Under the pieces are notes generated by a model that ran no database searches, was not told the origin of the DNA, and saw only the letters and a program-made list of their open reading frames with translations. Shown one piece after another: positions 1-8,798 of a stretch of 64,000 bases of DNA (positions are counted from its first letter, which is position 1; the number at the start of each line of letters is the position of its first letter). The stretch is taken from positions 2,537,733-2,601,732 of the forward strand of contig CP012157.1 in the NCBI GenBank assembly GCA_001602455.1, given 5' to 3'. This DNA is from Betaproteobacteria bacterium UKL13-2. Its GTDB lineage: Bacteria > Pseudomonadota > Gammaproteobacteria > Burkholderiales > Usitatibacteraceae. Made by a program: the position numbers and the translations under genes.

Positions 1-1721
1 TCTTGGGTGCGCGGTGCGACTGCGGCCAGCACTTCGACAATCGTGCGCAGATCGCGAATATGAATAGCTTCATCGAGAAGCGATTGCAGGACCTTCTGGA
101 AAACTGCCACCGAAACCAGTTTTGGCACGACATCGTCGAGAAGCTTCGGCGAGACCTTGCTGAAGTGCTCGATCAGCGCCATGACTTCTACCCGACCCAG
201 TAGCTGTGCGGCCTGCGAGTGCAGAACCTGCGACAGATGTGTCGCAATTACCGTGCTTGCGTCAACAACGGTGTACCCGGCCAACTGCGCATTTTCACGA
301 TTCTTGGTATCAATCCATGTGGCGGGCAGGCCAAACGCGGGGTCTTTGGCCGATGTCCCTTCGATGAGAGCGGTCGCGTGGCCCGGGTTAATTGCCATCA
401 GCATACCGGGGTACACATCGCCCTCTCCCATGACCACTCCCTTCACGTTAATGCGGTACATGGATGGCTTCATTTCAAGGTTGTCTTTGACGTGTACCTG
501 CGGCGGTAGGAAGCCTACGTCCTGCGCAAACTTTTTCCTGATCGCCTTGATCCGCTTTAGGAGCTCGCCGTCTTGCCCCTTATCCACCAAGGCGATGATT
601 CGGTAGCCCACTTCCAGCCCAAGTTGATCAACTGGCTGGAGGTCTTCCCACGATGCCTCTTGGTTTTGTAACGGAAGCTCGGCGGCCGATAGATCCGCAG
701 CAGGGTTTGCGTTTGCTTTTTCGCTTGCAAGCTTTTGGATGTACCACGCGCCGTAACCGCAGCATGCCGCGATCAACAAGAACACCACATGCGGCATGCC
801 GGGGATCACCCCCAACAACGTCATTACCCCAGCCGCAATAGATAGCGCTTTGGGGATGGAGAAGAGTTGTCGGATCATCTGACCACCAACATCCTCGCCA
901 TCTTCGCCACCAACCCGAGTCACGATCAGGCCCGCCGCAATCGAGATAATCATGGCTGGAATCTGCGCAACCAGTGCATCGCCAATGGCGAGCAGAACAT
1001 ACACCTCCGCCGCCTTCGATACGGCAAGACCGTGCCACCCCATCCCGATGACCATACCCCCGATCAGGGTGATGAACAAAATGAGTATCCCGGCGATGGC
1101 ATCACCACGGATGTACTTAGATGCGCCATCCATGGCACCATAGAAATCTGCCTCGTCTGCGACTTCCCGCCGGCGCTCGCGAGCGTGCTTTTGGTCGATG
1201 ACGCCCGCATTCAGGTCAGCGTCGATTGCCATTTGCTTGCCAGGCAACGCATCCAGCGTGAATCGCGCTGAAACTTCGGCAATTCGCCCCGCGCCCTTCG
1301 TGATGACGATGAAGTTAATCACCATCAAAATCGCAAACAGGATCAAGCCCACCGCAAAATTGCCGCCGATCATCACATGGCCAAATGACTCGATCACTTT
1401 TCCAGCCGCGTCAGGCCCGGTATGCCCATTCGAGAGCACCACACGCGTCGATGCGACGTTCAGCGACAGGCGCATCAGCGTGGTCAGCAAGAGCACGATG
1501 GGGAATACGGCAAAATCGAGCGCCTTCTTGGTGTATGCGGCAACCATCAGCACCACTAACGACAGAGCGATATTGAAAGTGAACAGCACGTCGAGAAGGA
1601 TAGCCGGCAGGGGCAGCATCAACATCGCCAAAATCGCGAGTACGAATGCGGGAATCGCCAATGACTTGATCGGCATTGCCTCAAACCCAAATTTTGCCAG
1701 CGATGATTTGACCGTCAGCAT
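1..1721 (-). CDS. flhA: Flagellar export apparatus protein FlhA (C-terminus cut by window edge)
   Basis: FlhA is the large inner-membrane gate of the flagellar type III export apparatus; its cytoplasmic domain receives chaperone-substrate complexes. I read about 573 residues from ATG 1721. Several hydrophobic helices precede the conserved cytoplasmic-loop segment (VSARFTLDALPGKQMAID), more membrane helices, a linker and the start of the cytoplasmic domain (YPGMLMAINPG). The family is usually near 690 residues, so roughly the last 120 lie outside the window. The ATG overlaps the flhB TGA by one base (TGATG), so translation is probably coupled. Very sure. Confidence 0.97.
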   Translation of the reverse strand, partial: MLTVKSSLAKFGFEAMPIKSLAIPAFVLAILAMLMLPLPAILLDVLFTFNIALSLVVLMVAAYTKKALDFAVFPIVLLLTTLMRLSLNVASTRVVLSNGHTGPDAAGKVIESFGHVMIGGNFAVGLILFAILMVINFIVITKGAGRIAEVSARFTLDALPGKQMAIDADLNAGVIDQKHARERRREVADEADFYGAMDGASKYIRGDAIAGILILFITLIGGMVIGMGWHGLAVSKAAEVYVLLAIGDALVAQIPAMIISIAAGLIVTRVGGEDGEDVGGQMIRQLFSIPKALSIAAGVMTLLGVIPGMPHVVFLLIAACCGYGAWYIQKLASEKANANPAADLSAAELPLQNQEASWEDLQPVDQLGLEVGYRIIALVDKGQDGELLKRIKAIRKKFAQDVGFLPPQVHVKDNLEMKPSMYRINVKGVVMGEGDVYPGMLMAINPGHATALIEGTSAKDPAFGLPATWIDTKNRENAQLAGYTVVDASTVIATHLSQVLHSQAAQLLGRVEVMALIEHFSKVSPKLLDDVVPKLVSVAVFQKVLQSLLDEAIHIRDLRTIVEVLAAVAPRTQ

Positions 1722-2869
1722 CACAGCGTAACCTCATTCGGGTCCATGCCCGGCGGAACTTCTATTTCGCGCGGTACTGCTGGCACCGCCACATCACCAA
1801 GTCGAGATCGGCGGAGCTGGAAAATGTATGCGAGAACCTGGGCCACCGCGTGGTAGAGCGCAGCCGGGATTTCCTGATCGAGCGCCGTGTGCTTGAACAA
1901 GGCACGCGCTAACGGCGGCGCCTCGAGCATCGGAACATTATTGTCACTCGCGAGTTCTCGTATACGCTGCGCGATAAGGTCTGTGCCTTTCGCAACAACA
2001 CGCGGCGCACCGAGCGCATTCTCAGGGTAGCTTAAGGCGACGGCGTAGTGTGTCGGGTTAGTGATCACGACGTCGGCCGTTTTCACTTTTTCCATCATGC
2101 GACTCGTTGCGACCCGACGCTGATCGGCGCGAATCTTGGCCTTTAGATGCGGATCGCCATCGCTTTCTTTGTGCTCTTGCTTGATCTCTTCTTGAGACAT
2201 CTTTAGCTGCGATGCGTAACGCCAATTTTGCAACGGGACATCAATTGCGGCAATCACGCAAACGGCAACAATCATCCAAGATGTCGCTGACAACACCATG
2301 GCGCCCGCACTAGAGAGCGCTGCATTAACCGGCATTGCCGCGAGATCTGCAGTGGTCTCGCGATGACTCCAGACGACGACGGCGAGCACCACTGCGAGAG
2401 CGAGGATAAAGCCGAGAAGTTTGCCGCTCTCGGCGAGCCCTTGCACTGAAAACAGGCGTCCAAATCCCGCAACGGGATCAATTCGATTCGCTTGCGGCTG
2501 GAGGGCTTGCAGTGTGTAGTTCCAGCCGCCGACCGTAACTGAACCTGCGATACCCGCAGCGACCAGTGCAAACAGCAGCGGTGCAGACAGCACAATGGCA
2601 TTCCCGGCAAGGCGCATCGCCTGCTCGGTCATTTTGTCGGTGTTGCGCGCGACCGTTGCGTCGAACGATAGCCCTTGTGAAACCACACCCGCCATTTTCG
2701 AGAAGAGCTCACTTCCCAGTGTGGCGAAAAGCACAAATGCGCCACCGAGCAGCATTAAGCTGGCGAGGTCTCGAGAGCGCGGGACTTGCCCTTCCTCGCG
2801 CGCCTTCCTGAGCCGCTGCTCACTTGCGGGTAGGTGCTTGTCCTGCTGATCCTGATCTTCTGATGACAT
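1721..2869 (-). CDS. flhB: Flagellar export switch protein FlhB
   Basis: FlhB (382 aa, usual length) is the membrane export component that switches specificity from rod/hook to filament substrates after cleaving itself. Residues 1-35 are charged, four hydrophobic segments lie between about 38 and 210, and the autocleavage motif NPTH is at 271-274 within NPTHYAVAL. It is co-transcribed with flhA, which overlaps its stop. The start is odd: no Shine-Dalgarno sequence is visible, and a 9-bp inverted repeat (2870-2898) ends at the base next to the ATG. Confidence 0.97.
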   Translation of the reverse strand: MSSEDQDQQDKHLPASEQRLRKAREEGQVPRSRDLASLMLLGGAFVLFATLGSELFSKMAGVVSQGLSFDATVARNTDKMTEQAMRLAGNAIVLSAPLLFALVAAGIAGSVTVGGWNYTLQALQPQANRIDPVAGFGRLFSVQGLAESGKLLGFILALAVVLAVVVWSHRETTADLAAMPVNAALSSAGAMVLSATSWMIVAVCVIAAIDVPLQNWRYASQLKMSQEEIKQEHKESDGDPHLKAKIRADQRRVATSRMMEKVKTADVVITNPTHYAVALSYPENALGAPRVVAKGTDLIAQRIRELASDNNVPMLEAPPLARALFKHTALDQEIPAALYHAVAQVLAYIFQLRRSRLGDVAVPAVPREIEVPPGMDPNEVTL

Positions 2870-2898
2870 TGGTCGACATGTTTAAGACTTGTCGACCA
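2870..2898. repeat. Inverted repeat abutting the flhB start codon
   Basis: TGGTCGACA (2870-2878) and TGTCGACCA (2890-2898) are perfect 9-bp complementary arms around an 11-nt loop. On the minus strand the second arm ends at the base before the flhB ATG. It could be an operator or an mRNA hairpin at the ribosome landing site; which one is inference. Confidence 0.6.
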
Positions 2899-3072
2899 TT
2901 ATGGAAATCGGCGATGTTTGAGAAGCGCCGAAAACGACGGCTTTCCCCGTCTATTTTCAGTCTGTTCCTTCGGCCAGTGGTGAGGGGCGCGATTTGCAAC
3001 CCTTTCGTCTTGCTATCGCGCCATGAGCAAGCGGTCGACGAAAAACATATCAGGTTCCGCCGACCGGTGCAT

Positions 3073-3810
3073 TTAAAAACCCAAAGACTCCAGTAAATCA
3101 TCCACTTGCGCTTGATCAGTCACCACGTCGCTGCGACCTTTCGCATCTACGACCGGACCACTCAAGCCGGAATGCTCGACTAAGGTGCGCTTTTCAGGCG
3201 GCGTTGCTTCCAGCAGCAGCGCAACGAGTTGTTCCTCCAACGCCGCGGCGACGGCGACAATTTTTCGGATCACCTGACCAGTCAAATCATGAAAATCCTG
3301 CGCAAGCATGATTTCTGTCAATTGCTCACGCTGTTTCGAGCTGGAGACGAGATAGTCATCCACAAATTCTCGTAGCGCGTCGGCAACAGCCGTATCAGCC
3401 CCGACCGCTCGGGCTGCGAACTCAGCCACCCTCGCTTTGACTATCTCAGCGGCAGCGTCGGTCTTGTCTTGTTCGGATTGAATTGCATCGATTGTGTTCA
3501 AGACTTTCTCGGCAGCATCGCCAGTCAGCCTCGCAATATAGTCGAGTCGCGTCCGCGCGTCAGGCAGTGATTGAACAGCATCGGCAATTTGCTTGTCGTA
3601 GCCAAGCTCCTGCAGTGCATCATGCAGCTTGCGCGTGATGCTGCCGATACGCTGGAAAACATCAAACGCTTCGGCAATGGGCACGACGTTCGCCGGGACT
3701 CGAATCGGAATGACGGTTGCTTGACTAGGCTTTTCGGTCGTGGGGGGCGCCATCGCAGCGGCCTCGAATAACGCATCCATATCTTGGGGGGTTTTGGTAT
3801 CAAGTTCCAT
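3073..3810 (-). CDS. cheZ: Chemotaxis CheY-P phosphatase CheZ
   Basis: CheZ dephosphorylates CheY-P and ends motor-switching signals. The 245-aa product has the long helical hairpin and the catalytic segment QDFHDLTGQV, with Asp175 and Gln179 in the DxxxQ spacing of the family. The C-terminal CheY-docking peptide DDLLESLGF follows a flexible linker. The start has a strong AGGAGG. It lies 9 bp downstream of cheY in the same transcription unit, as in enterobacteria. Very sure. Confidence 0.97.
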   Translation of the reverse strand: MELDTKTPQDMDALFEAAAMAPPTTEKPSQATVIPIRVPANVVPIAEAFDVFQRIGSITRKLHDALQELGYDKQIADAVQSLPDARTRLDYIARLTGDAAEKVLNTIDAIQSEQDKTDAAAEIVKARVAEFAARAVGADTAVADALREFVDDYLVSSSKQREQLTEIMLAQDFHDLTGQVIRKIVAVAAALEEQLVALLLEATPPEKRTLVEHSGLSGPVVDAKGRSDVVTDQAQVDDLLESLGF

Positions 3811-3819
3811 GTTGGCCTC

Positions 3820-4224
3820 CTATGCGGCTTGCGCTGTTTGAGCGCGTTGCACAATTTTTTGAAGCTTTTCCTCCAACGTCGCCTTTGTGAATGGCTTCAC
3901 AATGTAGCCGGATGCACCACCCTGAGCGGCATTAACGATGTCCTCTTTCTTAGCCTCAGCAGTCACCATTAAAACGGGTAGATGTTTGAGTGTGGGCTCT
4001 GCACGAATAGCCGCGAGCAATTCGAACCCATTCATGTTGGGCATATTGATGTCGGACACCACAAAGTCAAAGTTGCCCCCTCTAAGCTTTGAAAGCGCCG
4101 CAACGCCATCTTCTGCCTCATCTGCGTTGGCGTAACCGATCTCCTTGAGAAGGTTGCGAACAATGCGTCTCATCGTTGAAAAATCATCAACGATTAAAAA
4201 CTTCAAATCTGCTGGTTGACTCAT
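3820..4224 (-). CDS. cheY: Chemotaxis response regulator CheY
   Basis: Single-domain receiver of 134 aa that carries the phosphoryl group from CheA to the FliM/FliN switch. The acidic pocket (Asp13, Asp14), phospho-acceptor Asp58 in VVSDINMP, Thr88 and Lys110 in IVKPF are all present. GGAG precedes the start. It has its own sigma-28 type promoter 30 bp upstream and is followed by cheZ. A second CheY-like gene lies at 31733-32095; this one, paired with cheZ, is probably the motor-binding CheY. Confidence 0.96.
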   Translation of the reverse strand: MSQPADLKFLIVDDFSTMRRIVRNLLKEIGYANADEAEDGVAALSKLRGGNFDFVVSDINMPNMNGFELLAAIRAEPTLKHLPVLMVTAEAKKEDIVNAAQGGASGYIVKPFTKATLEEKLQKIVQRAQTAQAA

Positions 4225-4254
4225 AGATGCTCCTTTTTCCGGTGACCAATTTGT

Positions 4255-4281
4255 ATTTCGGCAGCGACTACAATTACTTTA
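4255..4281 (-). promoter_or_regulatory. Sigma-28 (FliA) promoter of cheYZ
   Basis: On the minus strand TAAAGTAA, 11 nt, GCCGAAAT. The FliA consensus in enterobacteria is TAAAGTTT-N11-GCCGATAA. Spacing is exact and the -10 resembles those found here before motA and fliC. Confidence 0.8.
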
Positions 4282-4348
4282 GGGTGGCACTTGGTGTAAA
4301 GCCATTGGGTAACCTACTCGGCTCGGCAAGTGATGCCTTACTTGCAGA

Positions 4349-5308
4349 TCAATCAGCCGATGGCGTCTTCTGCTGTGCGCGAGCAGTGTCATCCATCACG
4401 TCTCTGACATCATCCAAATCACTGGCTTCCTTCGACTCGCCACCGTTCATCAGCCGCTCTTCGGCCTGCTTGTTCATCACGATGATGCTAATGCGGCGAT
4501 TGATTGCGGCTGCAGGATCTTCCGCATTTAAGGGAACACTCGCCGCCAAGCCCACCACACGAAAAATACGTTCCTCCGCCATACCGCCAGCTAAGAGTTC
4601 TCGTCGAGAGGCGTTGGCACGGTCTGCGGAGAGCTCCCAGTTTGAATACCCACGTTGTGCATTGCCAAACGCTTTGCTATCAGTGTGCCCAGACAAAGTA
4701 ACCCTGGCATCCATTCCCTGAAGTAGCCCACCGATGTTTTGAAGCAGATCGCGCATGTAGGGCTTGACGATCGCGGCACCAGAATCAAACATCGGGCGCT
4801 GCTGGTCGTCAACGATCTGAATACGTAGACCATCAGGCGTCAAGTCCAGCTTAACTTGATGGGCAAATTCGGCAAATTTTGGCGTGCTCAAAATGGCGGC
4901 TTCCACCTTTGCCTTCAATGCGGAAAGGCGCTGGGCTTCAATCTTTGCAGCCTCCATCCGTGCTGCGCGTGTTGTGCGCTTTCGCTCCTCTGTGACAACA
5001 TCGCCGTTTCGAACCTGGCCGTCACGCCGAGAGAGATCCGTTCCCCCGCCTTGGATCAATGACGAGGCATCTCCGGCACCGCGCCCACCCAACATCGCGA
5101 CTTTTAGCGGAGCGTTGAAATAGTCTGAAATGCCCTTCAAATCGCCTTGCGATGTCGATCCAAGGAGCCACATCAATAGAAAAAACGCCATCATTGCCGT
5201 GACGAAGTCCGCATAGGCAATCTTCCAGGCACCGCCATGATGAGCGTGGTGCCCCTTCTTGATACGCTTAATGACGATAATCGGTTGTTTTGCTTCTTTG
5301 GCAGCCAT
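4349..5308 (-). CDS. motB: Flagellar motor stator protein MotB
   Basis: MotB (319 aa) anchors the proton-driven stator to peptidoglycan. A basic N-terminus is followed by one membrane helix with the essential proton-carrying Asp34 (AYADFVTAMMAFFLLMW). The OmpA-like peptidoglycan-binding domain includes LSGHTDSKAFG and NWELSADRAN. The start lies 2 bp after the motA stop. The 124 bp between motB and cheY hold the cheY promoter. Confidence 0.97.
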   Translation of the reverse strand: MAAKEAKQPIIVIKRIKKGHHAHHGGAWKIAYADFVTAMMAFFLLMWLLGSTSQGDLKGISDYFNAPLKVAMLGGRGAGDASSLIQGGGTDLSRRDGQVRNGDVVTEERKRTTRAARMEAAKIEAQRLSALKAKVEAAILSTPKFAEFAHQVKLDLTPDGLRIQIVDDQQRPMFDSGAAIVKPYMRDLLQNIGGLLQGMDARVTLSGHTDSKAFGNAQRGYSNWELSADRANASRRELLAGGMAEERIFRVVGLAASVPLNAEDPAAAINRRISIIVMNKQAEERLMNGGESKEASDLDDVRDVMDDTARAQQKTPSAD

Positions 5309-5310
5309 GA

Positions 5311-6162
5311 TTACTTTTTCTTCACATGTGCTTCGAGCTCAACGAACGTGGGGCGCTCCGTCGAGTACAGCACTTTTCGACCAAACTCAACCGCCAACTG
5401 CGGGGCGTAACCCTGGAGGCTTGCGAGAAGCGTTACCTTGACGCATTGAAGCTCTTTAGTTCCTTCCTCTAGCTTCTGCTCAAGCAGGCCGGAGAGTGGC
5501 CCAACAAAACCGTAGGCCAGCAGGATGCCGACAAAGGTGCCAACGAGTGCCGCACCAATCTTTCCGCCGAGGATTGCCGGGGGCTCGCCGACCGATCCCA
5601 TCACGTTAACCACGCCCATCACAGCGGCAACGATCCCGAATGCGGGGAGACCATCTGCGACTTTTTGAATCGCCGACGGTGGTACTGCACCTTCAACGTG
5701 ATGGGTCTCAATTTCCTGATCCATCAGCGTTTCAATTTCGAGCGGATTCATGTTGCCACTGACCATCAACCGGAGGTAGTCAGTAATGAACTCGATGAGA
5801 TGATGATCTGCCGAAATCTCAGGGTATTTAGTGAAAATCGGACTTTGCCCAGGCTCTTCGATGTCACCTTCAATTGACATCATTCCTTCCTTGCGTATCT
5901 TTGCGAGGAGGTCATACATCAGTGCCATCAACGCCATGTAACGCGCTTTGGTGTACTTTGACCCCTTCAGAACACTCGGTAGCGCGCCGAAAGTCGCTTT
6001 CAGTACCTTACCGTTGTTTCCAACCACGAACGCTCCAAATGCGGCGCCGGCAATAATGATGAGCTCGAAAGGCTGCCATAGTGCCTTCAAGCTGCCACCA
6101 TGCGCCATGAATCCTCCCAAAACAGAGCCGACAACGACGATGTATCCAATAATTACAAGCAT
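5311..6162 (-). CDS. motA: Flagellar motor stator protein MotA
   Basis: MotA (283 aa, usual length) forms the proton channel and torque ring with MotB. Two N-terminal membrane helices (residues about 1-50), a cytoplasmic loop with charged residues (RKEGMMSIEGDIEEP) and two C-terminal helices (about 170-225, including PAFGIVAAVMGVVNVMG) fit the family. It is first in a motA-motB unit with its own sigma-28 type promoter and is separated from flhDC by a terminator. Confidence 0.97.
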   Translation of the reverse strand: MLVIIGYIVVVGSVLGGFMAHGGSLKALWQPFELIIIAGAAFGAFVVGNNGKVLKATFGALPSVLKGSKYTKARYMALMALMYDLLAKIRKEGMMSIEGDIEEPGQSPIFTKYPEISADHHLIEFITDYLRLMVSGNMNPLEIETLMDQEIETHHVEGAVPPSAIQKVADGLPAFGIVAAVMGVVNVMGSVGEPPAILGGKIGAALVGTFVGILLAYGFVGPLSGLLEQKLEEGTKELQCVKVTLLASLQGYAPQLAVEFGRKVLYSTERPTFVELEAHVKKK

Positions 6163-6231
6163 GCGCGACCCTAGAGTTTCGGTTGCCCACTCGTACCCGG
6201 GCTGAACACGTTTAGTGGACTGAATGTCTGT

Positions 6232-6258
6232 ATTTCGGCGGCAGGTTGTCGGACTTGA
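6232..6258 (-). promoter_or_regulatory. Sigma-28 (FliA) promoter of motAB
   Basis: Minus strand TCAAGTCC, 11 nt, GCCGAAAT. The -10 is identical to that of cheY and the -35 resembles the fliC P1 box (TCAAGTTT). It lies about 70 bp before the motA ATG. Confidence 0.72.
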
Positions 6259-6266
6259 TGGGAAAC

Positions 6267-6293
6267 AAAAAAAAATCCGGGCTGGGCCCGGAT
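6267..6293 (-). terminator. Rho-independent terminator of flhDC
   Basis: On the minus strand an 8-bp stem ATCCGGGC/GCCCGGAT with loop CCA is followed by nine T. It separates flhDC from the motAB promoter. Confidence 0.9.
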
Positions 6294-6336
6294 GGTTAGT
6301 TGGTCAATCGCCTTGATCCTCGTATTTGTTGGCGCC

Positions 6337-6366
6337 GCAGCGCAGTCACGACGACCACTGCGCTGC
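6337..6366. repeat. Inverted repeat just downstream of flhC
   Basis: GCAGCGCAGT (6337-6346) and ACTGCGCTGC (6357-6366) are perfect 10-bp arms with a 10-nt loop. It lies 11 bp after the flhC stop and about 45 bp before the true terminator. It may be a 3' mRNA stabiliser; function is inferred. Confidence 0.6.
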
Positions 6367-6377
6367 GCGATTCGTTA

Positions 6378-6920
6378 CTATGCCTCTTGGTCAGCCGACA
6401 CTTTCTTATGCGCGACCTTGCCCGCGCGTGGCGGCGGCGCACACAAGCCACATACGTAGTCTTTGTCGATTTCAAATGAATGGTTTACAAATGCACCAGT
6501 GCATTTCTTGCAAGTACTGAGTGTCACCATCCCTGCATCGGCGAACTTCACTAAGCGCCACGCCCGCGTGATGGAGACGATTGGCTCCATGCCAAGTAAT
6601 TTCACTTGCTCGACGTACAACTCGTAGGCCTTAATAATGGCGTCAATCTCGTCAATCTCGCAACTCTTTGATAGATTCTCATAGATGTTGATGAACAACG
6701 AAGAGTGCATATTCGGTTGCCAAGACATAAACCAGTCAGTCGAGAACGGAAGCATTCCCTTGGATGGGCTTTTGCCTGCAACTTCCTTGTACAGCTTAAG
6801 CAAGCGTTCATAGGAAAGCGTGGTTTCCGACTCCAGCACCTGTAGTCGCGCGCCGAGCTTAATTAAATTGATTGCGAGCGAGATATCACGGTTCTCACCG
6901 ACTACCGATTTTTTACTCAT
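6378..6920 (-). CDS. flhC: Flagellar master regulator subunit FlhC
   Basis: FlhC joins FlhD in the FlhD4C2 activator of early flagellar operons. The 180-aa product has the four zinc-binding cysteines near its C-terminus (Cys137, Cys140, Cys157, Cys160; CKKC and CGLC). The start overlaps the flhD stop by 4 bp (ATGA), giving a coupled flhDC pair. A hairpin and a T-tailed terminator follow. Confidence 0.97.
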   Translation of the reverse strand: MSKKSVVGENRDISLAINLIKLGARLQVLESETTLSYERLLKLYKEVAGKSPSKGMLPFSTDWFMSWQPNMHSSLFINIYENLSKSCEIDEIDAIIKAYELYVEQVKLLGMEPIVSITRAWRLVKFADAGMVTLSTCKKCTGAFVNHSFEIDKDYVCGLCAPPPRAGKVAHKKVSADQEA

Positions 6921-7267
6921 TTTGCTGCCATTCTGTGAGACTCAGCAATCTTGCCTGCCATTAAGATCCCGGCATGAATTCCACTCACATTGGCTGCATC
7001 CAGCGGCTTGGCGGGTTTGCTGTGCGACATGAGCAAGTTCCAAACGATGTCATCATCGAACCGAAATCGGCACATCAACATATTGCTAGAGGCAATCTTG
7101 AGCACCTGTCCTGGCGTAAGCGACGCCATCATTTCGGCGGTTTCCTCGGACAGTCCCAATCTAAACATTGCCTGATCTTTATCTTCGCGGAGCATATGCT
7201 GCGCGAGCATCAAATACGACATATTGGTTTCCTGAATCTCTTGCATCAGTTGTTGATTGGTAATCAT
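6917..7267 (-). CDS. flhD: Flagellar master regulator subunit FlhD
   Basis: FlhD is the partner subunit of FlhC. I choose ATG 7267 (116 aa) over the upstream ATG 7375: only 7267 has a ribosome site (AGGGA, about 6 nt away), and the protein then begins MITNQQLMQEIQETN like other FlhD proteins. The extra 36 upstream codons resemble nothing in the family. It lies divergently from fliC across about 600 bp that should hold the flhDC promoter, which I could not assign confidently. Confidence 0.94.
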   Translation of the reverse strand: MITNQQLMQEIQETNMSYLMLAQHMLREDKDQAMFRLGLSEETAEMMASLTPGQVLKIASSNMLMCRFRFDDDIVWNLLMSHSKPAKPLDAANVSGIHAGILMAGKIAESHRMAAK

Positions 7268-7478
7268 GTTGAGTCCCTTTTTAAAACGCGGATGAGTGGG
7301 CGATTTATGAGCTAACGAATTGAAGGAGGTTATTGCGCTACTTCCTTGGAACGCATTCTGCGGGTGCTCACTCAATCTTTATATCGGATGACTTCTCGAC
7401 AATACGTAAGTTACGTCACTTGGCAACGAGTAGGAATTAGGCCTACACGTTGTACGACGATCGGCTCTGTTTTCAACT

Positions 7479-7493
7479 AAAAACGTCGTTTTT
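7479..7493. repeat. 15-bp palindrome between flhD and fliC
   Basis: AAAAACG and CGTTTTT arms around a single T. It is symmetrical enough to be a repressor or activator half-site pair for the divergent flhDC and fliC promoters, but no regulator can be named. Confidence 0.45.
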
Positions 7494-7596
7494 CATATCG
7501 CGGGTAGCGATTAACTCGTCGTGCATTCCCCCTTCGCATCGAACGTTTCGACCACCAATTTCTGTAGAACCGTCGTAGCCAGGAAAGCAAGTTTCC

Positions 7597-7623
7597 TCAA
7601 GTTTCTCAGGTGATCGCCGAAAG
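7597..7623 (+). promoter_or_regulatory. Sigma-28 promoter P1 of fliC
   Basis: TCAAGTTT, 11 nt, GCCGAAAG: canonical spacing, and 7 of 8 matches to the enterobacterial FliA -35. It would give a leader of roughly 230 nt before the fliC ATG. Confidence 0.72.
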
Positions 7624-7698
7624 CAAATCGCAGGTCAACGTTGGTTCGGTCAATCAGGGCGAGGTGATGTGTCGCGAAAGAAGTTGCACACACCACAC

Positions 7699-7726
7699 TA
7701 AAGTTCTTGCGATGACTGGCCGAAAG
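7699..7726 (+). promoter_or_regulatory. Possible second sigma-28 promoter P2 of fliC
   Basis: TAAAGTTC, 12 nt, GCCGAAAG. The -35 match is better than in P1 but spacing is one base long. It lies about 130 bp before the start codon. Confidence 0.5.
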
Positions 7727-7861
7727 ATGACTTGTTGGCGGTTCGAATCTTCACCAATCGATTCCCTCCGCCAAGAAGCCCGGCAAACGGGTGTCGTAAC
7801 TCACCCCGGCAAGTGCGCTGGGCTTAACTTGAAAATGGGAATTAATTTTTAGGAGATTTAA

Positions 7862-8689
7862 ATGGGAACCACCATCAACACTAACGTCGTATCACTAAAT
7901 GCACAACGTAATCTGGCTGCTTCGCAGTCTTCATTGTCGACCTCAATGGCTCGCCTCTCGTCTGGCCTGCGCGTCAACAGCGCAAAAGATGACGCCGCTG
8001 GCCTCGCCATTGCCGAACGGATGAACACCCAAGTTAAGGGCATGAACGTCGCGATTCGTAACGCTGGCGACGCCATCAGCTTGTCGCAAACTGCTGAAGG
8101 CGCACTTGGCAAAGTCGCTGATTCATTGCAACGCATGCGTGAACTCGCTGTCCAGTCAACCAACGCCACCAACACCGCTGGTGATCGTTCAAACTTGGAT
8201 GCTGAATTTCAGCAGTTGAATTCTGAAATCACGCGTGTCCTCACGGGTACAACGTTCAACGGCACGTCCCTACTCAACGTAGCCGGAACGCTCGATTTCC
8301 AAGTCGGTGCAAACAATGCGGCTACCGACAAAATCGCGGTGTCAACGACTAATTTGACGACCGGTACGGGTGTCTCAGGTGTGACCGCAGGTGGGATTAC
8401 GACGGCTGCGCTCTCGCTGACAGCGATGGACGACATTGATACGGCTATCACCGAGATCTCAACGGCAAGAGCTAGTTTTGGCGCAGTGCAAAACCGCTTT
8501 GAAAGCGTGATTGCGAACTTGCAAGTGAACTCGGAGAACCAAGCAGCTTCCCGCGGTCGCATCGTCGATGCTGATTTTGCCGCAGAAACCGCTAACTTGT
8601 CGAAGAGCCAAGTATTACAACAGGCTGGCATGGCGATGGTTGCGCAAGCAAATGCACTACCGAACGGCGTTATGCAGTTGCTGCGTTAA
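7862..8689 (+). CDS. fliC: Flagellin, first copy
   Basis: Filament subunit of 275 aa, exported and polymerised at the flagellar tip. The N-terminal D0/D1 helices (INTNVVSLNAQRNL, SSGLRVNSAKDDAAGLAIA) and C-terminal D1/D0 helices (ANLSKSQVLQQAGMAMVAQAN) are intact. The variable centre is only about 50-70 residues, so this is a short flagellin lacking large D2/D3 domains. AGGAG precedes the ATG. A close paralogue follows at 9086. Two hairpins lie after the stop. Confidence 0.97.
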   Translation: MGTTINTNVVSLNAQRNLAASQSSLSTSMARLSSGLRVNSAKDDAAGLAIAERMNTQVKGMNVAIRNAGDAISLSQTAEGALGKVADSLQRMRELAVQSTNATNTAGDRSNLDAEFQQLNSEITRVLTGTTFNGTSLLNVAGTLDFQVGANNAATDKIAVSTTNLTTGTGVSGVTAGGITTAALSLTAMDDIDTAITEISTARASFGAVQNRFESVIANLQVNSENQAASRGRIVDADFAAETANLSKSQVLQQAGMAMVAQANALPNGVMQLLR

Positions 8690-8710
8690 GCAAAACTCCT
8701 ATCGCAAGCC

Positions 8711-8794
8711 GTGGGGACTCGTGAAGAGTTCTCACCCCTGATTTGCCCGGCTGCGGCACTCGATGTCTTCGTTCGAGTGTCCAGCCGGGCAAAT
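8711..8794 (+). terminator. Double hairpin downstream of fliC
   Basis: Hairpin 1: GTGGGGACTC (8711-8720) pairs with GAGTTCTCAC (8726-8735), using two G-U pairs. Hairpin 2: ATTTGCCCGGCTG (8741-8753) pairs perfectly with CAGCCGGGCAAAT (8782-8794), with an inner 7-bp stem (CACTCGA/TCGAGTG). No T-run follows on the plus strand, so it may protect mRNA as much as terminate. Confidence 0.65.
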
Positions 8795-8798
8795 CGCA

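Larger units (their letters stand above)
7376..7861. other. flhD-fliC divergent regulatory region
   Basis: About 490 bp with no convincing gene. It holds an odd palindrome (AAAAACG-T-CGTTTTT, 7479-7493) and two sigma-28 type promoters reading toward fliC. TATAAA-like sequence near 7380 on the minus strand could be part of a flhDC promoter but lacks a good -35. Confidence 0.5.

Noticed and set aside
7268-7375. N-terminal extension of FlhD from ATG 7375
   Set aside because: No ribosome site at 7375; ATG 7267 has one and gives the family's usual N-terminus and length.
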